From CS4-C045 sp963844115 (lineage in GTDB: Bacteria; Planctomycetota; Planctomycetia; Pirellulales; UBA7805): DNA of 64,000 nt. The notes below the pieces were generated by a model. The model had not been told where the DNA came from and made no database searches. It worked only from the letters and a program-made list of their open reading frames with translations. The stretch spans positions 35,868 to 99,867 of the forward strand of contig CAWJNN010000049.1 of the NCBI GenBank assembly GCA_963844115.1. The letters run 5' to 3'. Shown in pieces: positions 8,099 through 17,027 of the stretch. The translations under genes were made by a program, and so were the position numbers. The number at the start of each line of letters is the position of its first letter. Within the stretch, counting starts at the first letter, position 1.

Positions 8099-10334
8099 CC
8101 GTCAGGCTGTCGACGATCTTTTCTACATGTTCCTTGTAACCCTGCTCGAACTCTTCCAACGAGACCTTCAAGGCCGTTTGAATCGCTTCCGGAGTTCCCA
8201 GGTTGTCGCCATAGGCCTCCAGCAACTTGGACAGTTTGTCTTCGCCAAATTTTTCGACAACGTATTCCGCGTACAACTCAGCCTGGCAATAGGCCATTTG
8301 CCAGTCATCGCTGCTCGACGGCCGAATGAACCCCAGGTTAATCGTCTGCAAATCAAACGTTTTGCCGGCAGGCACGCGGCGTACCAGCATTTCATTCCAC
8401 TCTGGCGGGCGAGGAAACCCTTCGTTGTAAACCGCCAGGGCCTCGGTAAACCAATGCGGAATCCGAAAGTTCGTTTGCTGGAGGTTAATGACGTGAACGA
8501 ATTCGTGTTTGACAACCCGCGCCCAATTAAATTCCTTTTTCATGTCACCGGGGGAAACCATGGCAACCATTTTTCCCGCGCAGGCACCAATCGTGTGGAT
8601 ATGCGGCAATCCGACCATGCGGGCACTGAACCAGCCGTGGCCGCCGGTGTTCTTGGCTTTATTGAAGATCTCGAACAGCGATTTTTCCGGTGGCTCGAAC
8701 CCCATCAGAGCGCATAACTGCGGATGAATCTCTTCAAGATAATTAGCGACATAGCGCGCCAGGATTTTGTCGTGTTTGGGATCGAACCGAATCAGATAAT
8801 GTTCCGTTTCCAGCGTTTCGTAGGTATCCAGTACCTCCAGAACTTCCAAGCTGTTCTTGACGCGCACATTGCCGAAATCAACTTCGAAGGCTTTTTCCAG
8901 CAGCGTGCGGGCCCGATCCTCTTCTCCCAGGCGCATGTGAACCAGCGCCAGCTTGCCGTACCCCCCGACCGATTGCGGCATCACGCGAATCGCTTCGCTG
9001 AAAAAATGCGCCGACTCCGGATAGCGGCGCATGGTATCGAGACTGTCCGCCAGTGATTCCAGAAATTCGCCAGGATGCGGATTGCGCTGGAAAACCTGTT
9101 GGTAGATCTCCCCCATGCGGGTACCGACCGGATCCTTGCGAAGTCCGTCGACGCAGCCGCGTGCGGCAGCCAATCGGCCTAACATTGGTTCACTGTGTGG
9201 ATTCAGCTTCGCCGCACCATCCAGAATTTTTTCTGCCGCGGCGGGTTCGAAGTTAGCGAACTCAATATCGGCCTTCAGCAGTTGTGCTTCCAACAGGTGC
9301 GGATTGATTTCCAGTGCCCGTTCAATCGATGTCTTGGCCTTCTCCAATTCGTAATTTTGCAGAGCAAGTTCTGCCACGGCAGCGTGAACTTCCGCGGCAT
9401 TGGGATTGATCTTCAGCGCGGCTTCGAAGTCAACCGCGGCATCTGCCTGATTGTATTTCTCCAGGAACAACCTTCCCGATTCTAATCGCGCCGGCCAAAA
9501 GTCTTTTCTCAAGGCGAGCGCGTCAGGATAAAGCTGATTGACCAGGAAATTGAATTGGTCGTGCAGGCGATTCCAACGAGCGAACTGCACCGCGCCCAGG
9601 CCGACGTATCGCAGGGTATGCGGATCGGCGAATTTGTCGGTTCGGTTGTAGAAGTCGACAAACCACTCGTACGCCTTGTTCGCATCGTCCAGACGGCCGT
9701 GCAGGCGGTGCAATTCGGCCACCACCCACCGAGCGGCCGGTTCGTCAACGTTCAACTGCATTGCGGCATCCGACCATTTCTTCGCGGCCGCCAAGTCACC
9801 CGTTAAGAGGGCCAAGTTCGCAAGGGATCCGCGAATCCTGGCATCCTTCGACAATGGCGCGGCCGCGGCTGTCAGCGTCTTACGGGCCTCGTCATATTTT
9901 CCGACCGCGATCTGGCAATCGGCGATTCCCAGGGCGGACCGTGACGCAACGGCGTCCGAGTCCTCCGATTCGGTCAGCAAGCGATAACTTTCTTCCGCTT
10001 CGGCATAGCTCCCGGCGTAGAAAAGATCGGTAGCGTCGACCGGCGTGTCGGTCGCGATATCGGGTTCGACAGCGTCATCCGGCGCGACACTGGCATCATC
10101 CGGCTCGACACTGGCATCATCCGGCTCGACACTGGCATCATCCGGCTCGACACTGGCATCATCCGGCTCGACACTGGCATCATCCGGCTCGACACTGGCA
10201 CCATCCGGCTCGACGGTTTGATCCGGTTTGACGGGCGCGTCATCCAGTTCGTGGGCATTCGTTGCACCGAGTACGAACACTACGCAGCCCAACAGGAATA
10301 GGCCGCAGAATAGCTTATTGACGAAATGACTCAT
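8067..10334 (-). CDS. Exported TPR protein with peptidase-MA-like HExxH domain
   Basis: About 755 residues from the ATG at 10334 (MSHFVNK...), which begins a clear signal peptide (KLFCGLFLLGCVVFVLGATNA). Next comes a low-complexity acidic segment of V-E-P-D-D-A-S repeats encoded by a 21-base tandem repeat. A long TPR array spans roughly residues 90-500. The C-terminal gluzincin domain has HEFVH (610-614) and a downstream WFTEALA with the likely third zinc ligand E631, as in peptidase MA-like proteins. Such proteins are usually periplasmic or surface-exposed. It is first in the coupled operon leading to the TPR, MazG-like, membrane and ABC genes. The substrate is unknown. Confidence 0.8.
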   Translation of the reverse strand: MSHFVNKLFCGLFLLGCVVFVLGATNAHELDDAPVKPDQTVEPDGASVEPDDASVEPDDASVEPDDASVEPDDASVEPDDASVAPDDAVEPDIATDTPVDATDLFYAGSYAEAEESYRLLTESEDSDAVASRSALGIADCQIAVGKYDEARKTLTAAAAPLSKDARIRGSLANLALLTGDLAAAKKWSDAAMQLNVDEPAARWVVAELHRLHGRLDDANKAYEWFVDFYNRTDKFADPHTLRYVGLGAVQFARWNRLHDQFNFLVNQLYPDALALRKDFWPARLESGRLFLEKYNQADAAVDFEAALKINPNAAEVHAAVAELALQNYELEKAKTSIERALEINPHLLEAQLLKADIEFANFEPAAAEKILDGAAKLNPHSEPMLGRLAAARGCVDGLRKDPVGTRMGEIYQQVFQRNPHPGEFLESLADSLDTMRRYPESAHFFSEAIRVMPQSVGGYGKLALVHMRLGEEDRARTLLEKAFEVDFGNVRVKNSLEVLEVLDTYETLETEHYLIRFDPKHDKILARYVANYLEEIHPQLCALMGFEPPEKSLFEIFNKAKNTGGHGWFSARMVGLPHIHTIGACAGKMVAMVSPGDMKKEFNWARVVKHEFVHVINLQQTNFRIPHWFTEALAVYNEGFPRPPEWNEMLVRRVPAGKTFDLQTINLGFIRPSSSDDWQMAYCQAELYAEYVVEKFGEDKLSKLLEAYGDNLGTPEAIQTALKVSLEEFEQGYKEHVEKIVDSLTVGAGTETVVY
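10080..10210. repeat. 21-base in-frame tandem repeat (about six copies)
   Basis: The unit, read on the plus strand, is close to CATCATCCGGCTCGACACTG plus one base and encodes V-E-P-D-D-A-S on the minus strand. Copies are nearly identical, implying recent slippage expansion. It lies just after the signal peptide of the TPR-peptidase, where a flexible spacer would be tolerated. Confidence 0.9.
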
Positions 10335-10416
10335 CGCCGTTTGTAAACCGATCGTACTTTCGCCGAAACGAGTGCCCCCGACGTCTTTCATGATTTGTCG
10401 CCCCCTACATTGCGCC

Positions 10417-12251
10417 CTACGTTGCGCTCGCCATTTTCTCCAACTGAACGATCGATCGTGTCTGTTCCTTTTCCAGGAACGTGCGTCCGTACTTGACGTT
10501 GACGTGGTCCCAGGGCAGGCGATCCGACAAACCGTAGGGCTGATGTATTGTACGCTGGACATCGATCCCAGTATCGCTCATCGCCTGCCACCAGCGATCG
10601 GCGTCAAACATTTCCGTCCAGCTATCCATCCGTGCGCCGCGTCGCCATGCCAACTCGATCGCCGCCGCCGTGCGACGGTCGCCTCGGCTGAGCAGTCCCT
10701 CGAGTAAGCTGGTTTCGACGTCGTGACACTTGACTTGGACGCTGCGCAGCCGGCAGCGGTTCCGCAGGTACTGATGTGCCCATCGAAAATACTCACGCTG
10801 TTGCATGCCGTTCCATTGGTAGGGCGTGTGAGCCTTGGGAACGAAATTGGAGACACTCGCAGTCACCTTGGCGTAGCGTCCCAGTTCTTCCTTGCCGATC
10901 CGGGCGATCGTTTCGGCCATATCAATGATGCCGTCCAAATCGACTTCGCGCTCACCCGGCAGACCACACATGAAGTACAGCTTGACTCGCTGAAATCCAT
11001 TGCGAAACGCAACGCGACATCCCTCGTACAGGTCTTCGTTTTTGATCTTCTTGCGGATTTGCTCACGCATGTCGTCACGGGCCACCTCGGGCGCCAGGGT
11101 CAGTCCATTCCGTCGACCAGTATGAATCAGCCGAGCGACACTCTTTAACTGATCGTTGACGCGCAAGCTGGGTACCGAAATGTTCACGCCCAGGGGCTTA
11201 AAGACCTCCTGCATCCGCGTCACCAACTCTTCAAAGTGCGGGTAGTCACTGGTGGAAAGTGACAACAACGAAATCTCGTTGTAGCCCGTGTTGCGATACG
11301 ACTCCAAGGCTGCGTTGACAATCGTGTCGACTTCACGGATGCGCAACGGCCGCTTGATGACGGTGCTCTGACAGAAACGGCACTGCCAGGGGCAACCTCG
11401 CATGATCTCGATCGCAATCCGATCGTGCACACATTCGTTAAAGGGAACAATCGGGCGGGTCGGCAAAGGCAGAGAATCGAGATCCGAGATGACGGAAGGT
11501 TCGATGGTCTCCGGCACGTCGGGACGAGTGCGATTCAGAGTCGCAAAGCGCCCGTCGTCAAAGTATTCCGGTTCATAGAATCGCGGCACATACGCGTACG
11601 GCAAGCGGGCGGCCATTTTTGCCAGAACTTCTTCCCGCTGCTGCTGTCCGCGATGGCCATTAGCCAGTCCTTCGCTGGCCACGACTTCGTCACGTAGGTC
11701 CAACCACAAATCGCAAATCGCGGGCAGGGACGGTTCGCCGTCGCCGGTTACGGCAATGTCAATGAACGGCGCCGCCGGTTCCGGATTCTGAGTGCAGGGC
11801 CCGCCCGCCAGTACCAGCGGATCCGACAGCGTCCTCTGATCCGCATGGAGTGGGATCTTGCCCAGATCCAGAATCGTCAGCAGATTCGTGTAAGCGACCT
11901 CGTATTGGAGGGACACGCCCAACACATCGAAATCGGCCAGCGGAGTAAATGTTTCCAGGCCGTACAGCGGCAGCCCCGCAGCCCGCAGCGCCTCCTCCAT
12001 ATCGGGCCACGGCGTGAAGACCCGCTCGCACACCCAATCGTCTCGACGATTCATCTGCGAATACAAGATCTGTAAACCATGATGGCTCATCCCGATCGTA
12101 TAAGCATCGGGAAACGCCAGGCATAGCGACCCACGAACGCTTGCGTGATCCTTGCGAATCACGTTGAGTTCGCCGCCCAGGTATTGGCGGGTGTCCGTAC
12201 GCCATTCAATACATGCCGAATCAGATGTTGTTTCAGCGGTTCGTTTTTCAT
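10417..12251 (-). CDS. B12-binding/radical SAM protein, TIGR03960-like (5' frameshift)
   Basis: Radical SAM enzyme of about 610 residues. An N-terminal cobalamin-binding-like region (LCLAFPDAYTIGMSHHG, VLAGGPCTQNPEP, VTGDGE) precedes the radical SAM core with CPWQCRFC in RGCPWQCRFCQSTVIKRP. The YFMCGLPGE and NGLTLAPE blocks are typical of TIGR03960 proteins, whose substrate is not established. The frame opens only at a GTG at 12162, but another frame from ATG 12251 (MKNEPLKQHLIRHVLNGVRTP) joins it as RQYLGGELNVIRKD if one base is added at 12189-12191, matching the usual N-terminus. So 12251 is the preferred start. TIGR03960 genes often sit beside a TIGR03936 (DUF2344) domain; I see none here. 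Confidence 0.8.
12189..12191. other. Probable 1-base deletion at the radical SAM gene 5' end
   Basis: One more G in this GGG (plus strand) fuses the start frame to the main frame and gives the conserved Tyr-Leu-Gly-Gly-Glu-Leu-Asn block. Confidence 0.6.
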
Positions 12252-12482
12252 CGCCTGTGCTCTCGGAGTTTTCGGTGCAGGGATATTCGAAAAATCGGGC
12301 ACGTCCACCGATGTCGACTCGAATGCCACTGTCGACTCAAGTGGCGGCATCGACTCGAATTATGCCAGAATTTGCAGTCGTCATATAGTACAAGGCGATT
12401 CCACTTTCCCGGACCCACGGCGGCGCCTAGAATGCCGTGACCTGTTCCACTGGACTCATGTGAGTGACTTTCGACTATACCG

Positions 12483-12857
12483 ATGCGCCATTTTCAAACC
12501 GTCGCCAAAGTGGGCGATATCGATGACGGGGCGGGTGCCGCCTTTAAAGTCGGCGACAAAATGATCGCCATCTTCCATGTCGATGGCGAATATTACGCTA
12601 TTGATGACTTCTGCCCTCACATGGGCGCGTCCCTAGGAAGCGGGCATCTCGAAGAGGGTACGGTTACTTGCCCGTGGCACGCCTGGCGATTCAGCGTGTC
12701 GGACGGAACCTGGGTCGACAATCCCAAGCTGAAGGTCGGTTGTTATGACGTGCGGGTGACCGGCGACGATATCCAGGTTGCCGTACCCGACGAAGAAGCG
12801 CCGCCAGGCTATTCGCCGAGCGAGTCGGCGGCCGATATCGAATCACGCGACGAATAG
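12483..12857 (+). CDS. Rieske [2Fe-2S] ferredoxin-type protein
   Basis: A 124-residue soluble Rieske protein like the NirD or dioxygenase-ferredoxin type. The cluster ligands are CPH (C44, H46) and CPWH (C63, H66) with the usual spacing, and the fold motif YYAIDDFCPHMGASL...GTVTCPWHAWRFSVSDG is complete. It carries electrons at intermediate potential, but no oxygenase or nitrite reductase gene is adjacent, so the partner is unknown. It is divergent from the radical SAM gene. The acidic C-terminal tail (after about residue 105) is not part of the Rieske fold. Confidence 0.9.
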   Translation: MRHFQTVAKVGDIDDGAGAAFKVGDKMIAIFHVDGEYYAIDDFCPHMGASLGSGHLEEGTVTCPWHAWRFSVSDGTWVDNPKLKVGCYDVRVTGDDIQVAVPDEEAPPGYSPSESAADIESRDE

Positions 12858-12894
12858 GCCTGACAAGCAATAGGCCTGACAAGCAAGATGCTGG

Positions 12895-13716
12895 TCAATC
12901 CGGTGCTTGTACCTCGGCCTCGTAAACAAACGCGCGATCGTCCAGCGGTCGAATCCAGATGTTGCGAAACTGCACGGGTGCACCGTGATCTTGCAAAAAC
13001 ACGGGGCCGGTTGACGTCTTCTTCTGTTGCTTCCAGATCGTCGCAAGGTAGGGCGTTGTTTGGTACCGAAAGGGATGAAAGACCGAACGCGGTTCGGCAA
13101 ACCGCGCATTGTCCTGGACTTTCTTCCCGTTCAACCAGGCTGTGATCGAACCGTTTTCGATAATCTCACGTGCCTCGTTCCTCCGCGGGGCGATGTAACG
13201 GATATCGTAAACCTGCCAGGTGCCAGCATCGGCGGCCGCGTTGACTAACGGTTTGTGAAATCCGTAAATCGCGCCGATGCTTTCGTCGCCAATTGCCTTG
13301 CCATGTTTCGAATTGACAATTTGCAGCTCGTAATTGCCGTGAATGTAAATGCCGCTGTTCCCGGAACCCTGTTTGGGTGTCATGAATTCGACGTGTATGT
13401 CTGCGTCGCGGAAATGCCACTTTGACACGACGTGGTTGCCGTTCCTATTCGCGCGCGACACCAACGCCCCTGCTTGAACCGGCCAATCCGATTTGCCGCC
13501 ATTCTTGCCTAGGAACAAGTTCGTTTCCTGCCCGTCGAATAATACAATTGCGTCGTCTGGCGGTCGTACCGGCAATGAAGACTGGTCAGGGACAAACGGC
13601 TGCTTTACTTTCTCACCGCTTTGTGGCGCCGGTCTATCGGCCGCAGCAAGAAACGGAGACGTCACAATCCCCAACAAAACCAGCCATTTCGCAAAGTGCC
13701 GATCGGTAAATCGCAT
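12895..13716 (-). CDS. DUF1080 (3-keto-disaccharide hydrolase-type) secreted protein
   Basis: Start at ATG 13716 gives a signal peptide (LVLLGIVTSPFLAAA) and then one concanavalin-like DUF1080 domain. Its marks are the DDAIVLFDGQET opening, WPVQAGALV, FRDADIHVEFMTPKQGSGNSGIYIHGNYELQIVNS, WQVYDIRYIAPR and the C-terminal GAPVQFRNIWIRPL. This domain is massively expanded in planctomycetes; some members are glycoside hydrolases acting through 3-keto sugars, others are lectin-like. The protein is exported, probably periplasmic. No neighbour indicates a pathway. Confidence 0.88.
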   Translation of the reverse strand: MRFTDRHFAKWLVLLGIVTSPFLAAADRPAPQSGEKVKQPFVPDQSSLPVRPPDDAIVLFDGQETNLFLGKNGGKSDWPVQAGALVSRANRNGNHVVSKWHFRDADIHVEFMTPKQGSGNSGIYIHGNYELQIVNSKHGKAIGDESIGAIYGFHKPLVNAAADAGTWQVYDIRYIAPRRNEAREIIENGSITAWLNGKKVQDNARFAEPRSVFHPFRYQTTPYLATIWKQQKKTSTGPVFLQDHGAPVQFRNIWIRPLDDRAFVYEAEVQAPD

Positions 13717-13809
13717 GATTGCTTTTCGTAAACTCGCCGGGTTATATCGTCGCACAACTGCAGTTCGTATCATAAACAACCGAACCGACCGATACCACGG
13801 GAGGACAAC

Positions 13810-14490
13810 ATGACCACACATCCTGAAGAACAGCTGGCCGTGATTTTCGATATCGACGGTGTGCTGGTTGATTCGTATCGCGTTCATTACGAAAGCTGGC
13901 AAAAGGCCGCTCGTGAGTTCGGGTTCACCATCACGGAACAGCAATTTGCGGAAACGTTTGGACAAACAAGCCGCTCGATTATTCGCCACCTCTGTGCCGA
14001 TACGATTCCTACGGACGGTGCGGTGAGGCAGATCGACGATTACAAGGAAGCGGCCTACCGAGCGATCATCGCCGCCGACTTCCCGACAATGCCGGGTGCG
14101 ATTGATTTGATCGACGCGTTGTCCGAGGCGGGCTTCGCGTTGGCGGTAGGTTCTTCGGGTCCAAGCGAAAACGTTCAACTGGCGCTTGACAAACTTCAGC
14201 GGCGGTCGGTTTTCAGTGCCGATGTTAGCGGATCCGACGTGCGGCAAGGAAAACCGGATCCCGAAGTCTTTCAGGTGGCCGGTAAAAAGTTGGGTATTGA
14301 TCCTCGCTACTGCGCCGTTATCGAAGACGCGGCGGCCGGTGTCGCTGCGGCGAATGCCGCGGGGATGTTGAGCGTCGCGCTGGTCAGCACGGGGCACCTT
14401 GCAGGCGAATACGGCGATGCGGACCACGTTGTCTATCGACTGGACGAGTTATCGCCCCAGCGACTTCGGGAATGGATAATCCGACGATAG
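13810..14490 (+). CDS. HAD-superfamily phosphatase/beta-phosphoglucomutase-like
   Basis: A 226-residue haloacid dehalogenase protein with motif I DIDGVLVDS (nucleophile D14, acid D16), a helical cap (about 20-90), motif II VGSSGP, the motif III Lys in QGKPDPEVF, and motif IV IEDAAAG. The GVLVDS form and IEDAAAGV fit the beta-phosphoglucomutase/phosphoglycolate phosphatase branch. The substrate cannot be fixed from sequence. A good ribosome site (GGGAGGA) lies just before ATG 13810. It is divergent from the DUF1080 gene. Confidence 0.88.
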   Translation: MTTHPEEQLAVIFDIDGVLVDSYRVHYESWQKAAREFGFTITEQQFAETFGQTSRSIIRHLCADTIPTDGAVRQIDDYKEAAYRAIIAADFPTMPGAIDLIDALSEAGFALAVGSSGPSENVQLALDKLQRRSVFSADVSGSDVRQGKPDPEVFQVAGKKLGIDPRYCAVIEDAAAGVAAANAAGMLSVALVSTGHLAGEYGDADHVVYRLDELSPQRLREWIIRR

Positions 14491-14514
14491 TCAACACCCC
14501 TAACCGGCTTTCTT

Positions 14515-15789
14515 TTACGGCGCTGTGTCACCTTCTTCCGGCGGTCCGATCAATTCGGCCAGTAGTCGTCCGAGTTCATTACCGCGCGCGTTCAGCGAGA
14601 CGACATTACCTTCCTTGTTCACGAGAATGACGGTGGGAATACCACCAATTCCGTAGTACTTTGCCATGGGATGATTCCAGCCGGTGCTTTCTGGCTTGTC
14701 GCCAAACAAAGTCTTCCAAGGCAGTTCGCGTTCTTCGAGAAACTTGTCGACGAGTTCTCGGTCCTCGTCGATACTGATTCCAATCACCTCGAATCCACGG
14801 TCGTGATAGATCTCGTAATGCTCAAGCAGATTTGGCAATTCGGCAATACACGGCCCGCACCACGTGGCCCAGTAGTCGAGCAGCACGACCTTGCCACGAT
14901 ACGACGCCCAATCGACCTTGCTGCCATCCAAAAAGACACCAGAGACTTCGATTGCATTTCCGGGCAAATCCAAGCGGCGCGCTGCTCCGGCGAGACGTTC
15001 AGCCGCCTCAACAAGTTTCTCGTTCTTGCTATCCGCAAATCGTTCGGAAAAGAAGCGATTCAAATCGAGGGCGGCTTTGCTGTGCCCAGCTTGCTCGATG
15101 CGATTCAGGATCTCAAGAACGAGCGCCGCATTCTGAAGCGGAATCTCACCTTCACCGAAGTCCTTCTTCAATAATGCCGCGATCTTAATGACTTCTTCGT
15201 CGCTGGCATTGACGGAAAATTCGTACTTCAAGTCCATTTCAAGCCGTTTACCGAACTGCGAGATCTGAGGGCGCTTGTCCTTCGCGATCAACTCTGCGAA
15301 TTTTTCCAATTCGGCTTTCGCCTGTTCATCGCCTAGCTGCTGCAGAGTGCGCAAGCTACGCACCGTTACCTGGGCGGCGACCGCGGCATACGTCATCCCA
15401 TCCTCTTCATCTACCTCGCTTAGTCCGTACAGTTGTCCAGCAGTTTCGATCATCTCCCTCTGAATCTTGCGATACGCGTCGATTTTCTCGTCCCGTGTAT
15501 CGCCGGCCGGTTCTTTACGATTCAAGGCGTGAAGCTTGTCTAGCAGAACTTCCGCTTTGTTCTTTTCTTCTGCGGACGTGCCGTCGCCGGTCGTCTTATC
15601 GGCAGCCCCGTTTGAACCCGCGTCCGCTTTGTCGTCGGAGGCTTCCGCCGCTGGCCGCGGTGCGTCCTTTACGTCCGGCGCCGTTTCACCAGCGGCAGCC
15701 ACGGTCAGTCCACGAATACCGGCCGCCGCCCCCACGGTCAGGCAGACGATCGTCAATAGGGAGAATCGATGTATGCGAAACAGCTTCAT
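14515..15789 (-). CDS. Exported TlpA-like thioredoxin-fold protein
   Basis: A 424-residue protein with a signal peptide (LLTIVCLTVGAAAGI), an acidic low-complexity stretch (about 35-80), a helical middle region, and a C-terminal TlpA/ResA-like thioredoxin domain whose redox site is WCGPC (310-314) with the cis-Pro in GGIPTVILV. Proteins of this layout are common in planctomycetes and are presumed periplasmic disulfide reductases or oxidoreductases. Its leader contains a 16-base tandem repeat. The role of the long N-terminal region is unknown. Confidence 0.88.
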   Translation of the reverse strand: MKLFRIHRFSLLTIVCLTVGAAAGIRGLTVAAAGETAPDVKDAPRPAAEASDDKADAGSNGAADKTTGDGTSAEEKNKAEVLLDKLHALNRKEPAGDTRDEKIDAYRKIQREMIETAGQLYGLSEVDEEDGMTYAAVAAQVTVRSLRTLQQLGDEQAKAELEKFAELIAKDKRPQISQFGKRLEMDLKYEFSVNASDEEVIKIAALLKKDFGEGEIPLQNAALVLEILNRIEQAGHSKAALDLNRFFSERFADSKNEKLVEAAERLAGAARRLDLPGNAIEVSGVFLDGSKVDWASYRGKVVLLDYWATWCGPCIAELPNLLEHYEIYHDRGFEVIGISIDEDRELVDKFLEERELPWKTLFGDKPESTGWNHPMAKYYGIGGIPTVILVNKEGNVVSLNARGNELGRLLAELIGPPEEGDTAP

Positions 15790-15805
15790 GGCAAAGTCCT
15801 CGTTA

Positions 15806-15862
15806 ATAGCGTGGTTTTTAAAGGGCGTGGTTTTTAAAGGGCGTGGTTATTGAAGGGCGAGG
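15806..15862. repeat. 16-base imperfect tandem repeat in the TlpA gene leader
   Basis: Three imperfect copies of a GCGTGGTTTTTAAAGG-like unit sit just upstream of the start codon on the minus strand, where they would be transcribed in the leader. Confidence 0.7.
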
Positions 15863-16003
15863 TAAAGGCAGCGAGCAACGCGGAGCGATATTTGTCCGCG
15901 GCGGGCCTGGCTTGATAATGCTCTATTCCAAATTCGGCCCTGTCAGGAAAGATTGGCCGCGAGCAATTGTACACGCCATCGTAGCTTGGGTAACCATCGA
16001 TGT

Positions 16004-16788
16004 CTAAAACTGGCCTCGTTTCCGCTCTTTCGCAGGTAAGACTTCCAGGCAGGTTGTCCACCAGCCAGTCCTTAATGTCTGCTGAAACTCTGTCGGAATC
16101 CCTTCATCGGCCATTTCTCGGACCAATCGAGCAAAGTCGTATTCGACGGGTATAAACTCTGGTGTGATACGATCTTTCGAGTAGTTCAGTAAGGTGTACC
16201 ACACATTCGTCGTCCCATCGTTCTCTGGGCGACCGAGGACACCTACGTTAACGAAACCTCGACGACAGGAGAGAGGCCGGTGCCACTTGATGCCGGTGTG
16301 TGTCGCAAGGATCCAATCGGCTTGAAAGTCGACGGCCATTTTCTCGAGGAAATGCGTCGAACAAGTCGACTCCCAAAGGAACTCGTTGGTACGCCGTGGA
16401 CTCCCATGGCTCAACAGCACGTCACAACCAGCAACCTCAAGACGTAGCGTTTTCGGAAGTTCGCGCATAAAGCGGCGATTCTGTTCGGACGTATTCTTCA
16501 GTGTGTAGTCGTAACTGATCTGTGCAAATTGATTGTCGCTGGGGTCGGTGTAACCGCACTGGCAGTCGTCCAGTGCGTTACCAACGGAGTCGTCATAGTT
16601 CCCTTGAATGCACTGCACCTGGTACTCGTGCAACAAAGGAAACACTCGGTCTGGAAACGGCCCGAATGCACCAAATCTCCTAGACAATAGACCGCGTCGA
16701 CACCGCGTCGCGCAATATCAACCAGCGCAGCCTCCAGCGCAAGATAGTTGTTGTAAACACCACCCAAAAACGCCATGCGGTTGGACAT
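16004..16788 (-). CDS. Metallophosphoesterase (frameshifted)
   Basis: Calcineurin-like phosphoesterase. The start at ATG 16788 gives MAFLGGVYNNYLALEAALVDIARRGVDAVYCLGDL. The frame then breaks at CC 16671-16672, and adding one base continues as GAFGPFPDRVFPLLHE...IQGNYDDSVG...LLSHGSPRRTNE...THTGIKW. The GD, GNxD, H and GHT-like (THTG) metal-binding blocks are therefore all present. The first metal motif (usually D-x-H) is altered to GGVYNN. The whole resembles diadenosine tetraphosphatase/YfcE-type phosphoesterases of about 260 residues. The start lies directly against a heptamer repeat array, which may have replaced the natural upstream region. Confidence 0.75.
16671..16672. other. Probable 1-base deletion in the metallophosphoesterase gene
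   Basis: Adding one C (plus strand) turns CLGDLVHSGRF into CLGDLGAFGPFPDRV, the expected reading for this family. Confidence 0.6.
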
Positions 16789-16789
16789 A

Positions 16790-17027
16790 CGGATTGCGGA
16801 TTGCGGATTTCGGATTGCGGATTGCGGATTGCGGATTGCGGATTACCGGATTGCGGATTGCGGATTGCGGATTGCGGATTTCGGATTTCGGGATGCGGGA
16901 CAGAGGATACGGGGTGCGGGAATGTCGTGTGCCCTCACTGATTACTGATTACCGGCTTCCGTTGACTTTGACGTTGGATGTTGGACGTTGGATGTTCGAC
17001 GTTGGATGTTGGATGTTGGATGTTCCG
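16790..17027. repeat. Composite heptamer repeat element, copy A
   Basis: On the plus strand this is an array of GGATTGC/GGATTTC heptamers (about 16791-16892), then a core of about 60 bases containing GATGCGGGACAGAGGATACG and GGGAATGTCGTGT and ending in CTGATTACTGATTACCGG, then GTTGGAT/GTTGGAC heptamers (about 16972-17025). The same core appears inverted in copy B. The last block lies inside the 3' end of the radical SAM gene. Confidence 0.9.
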
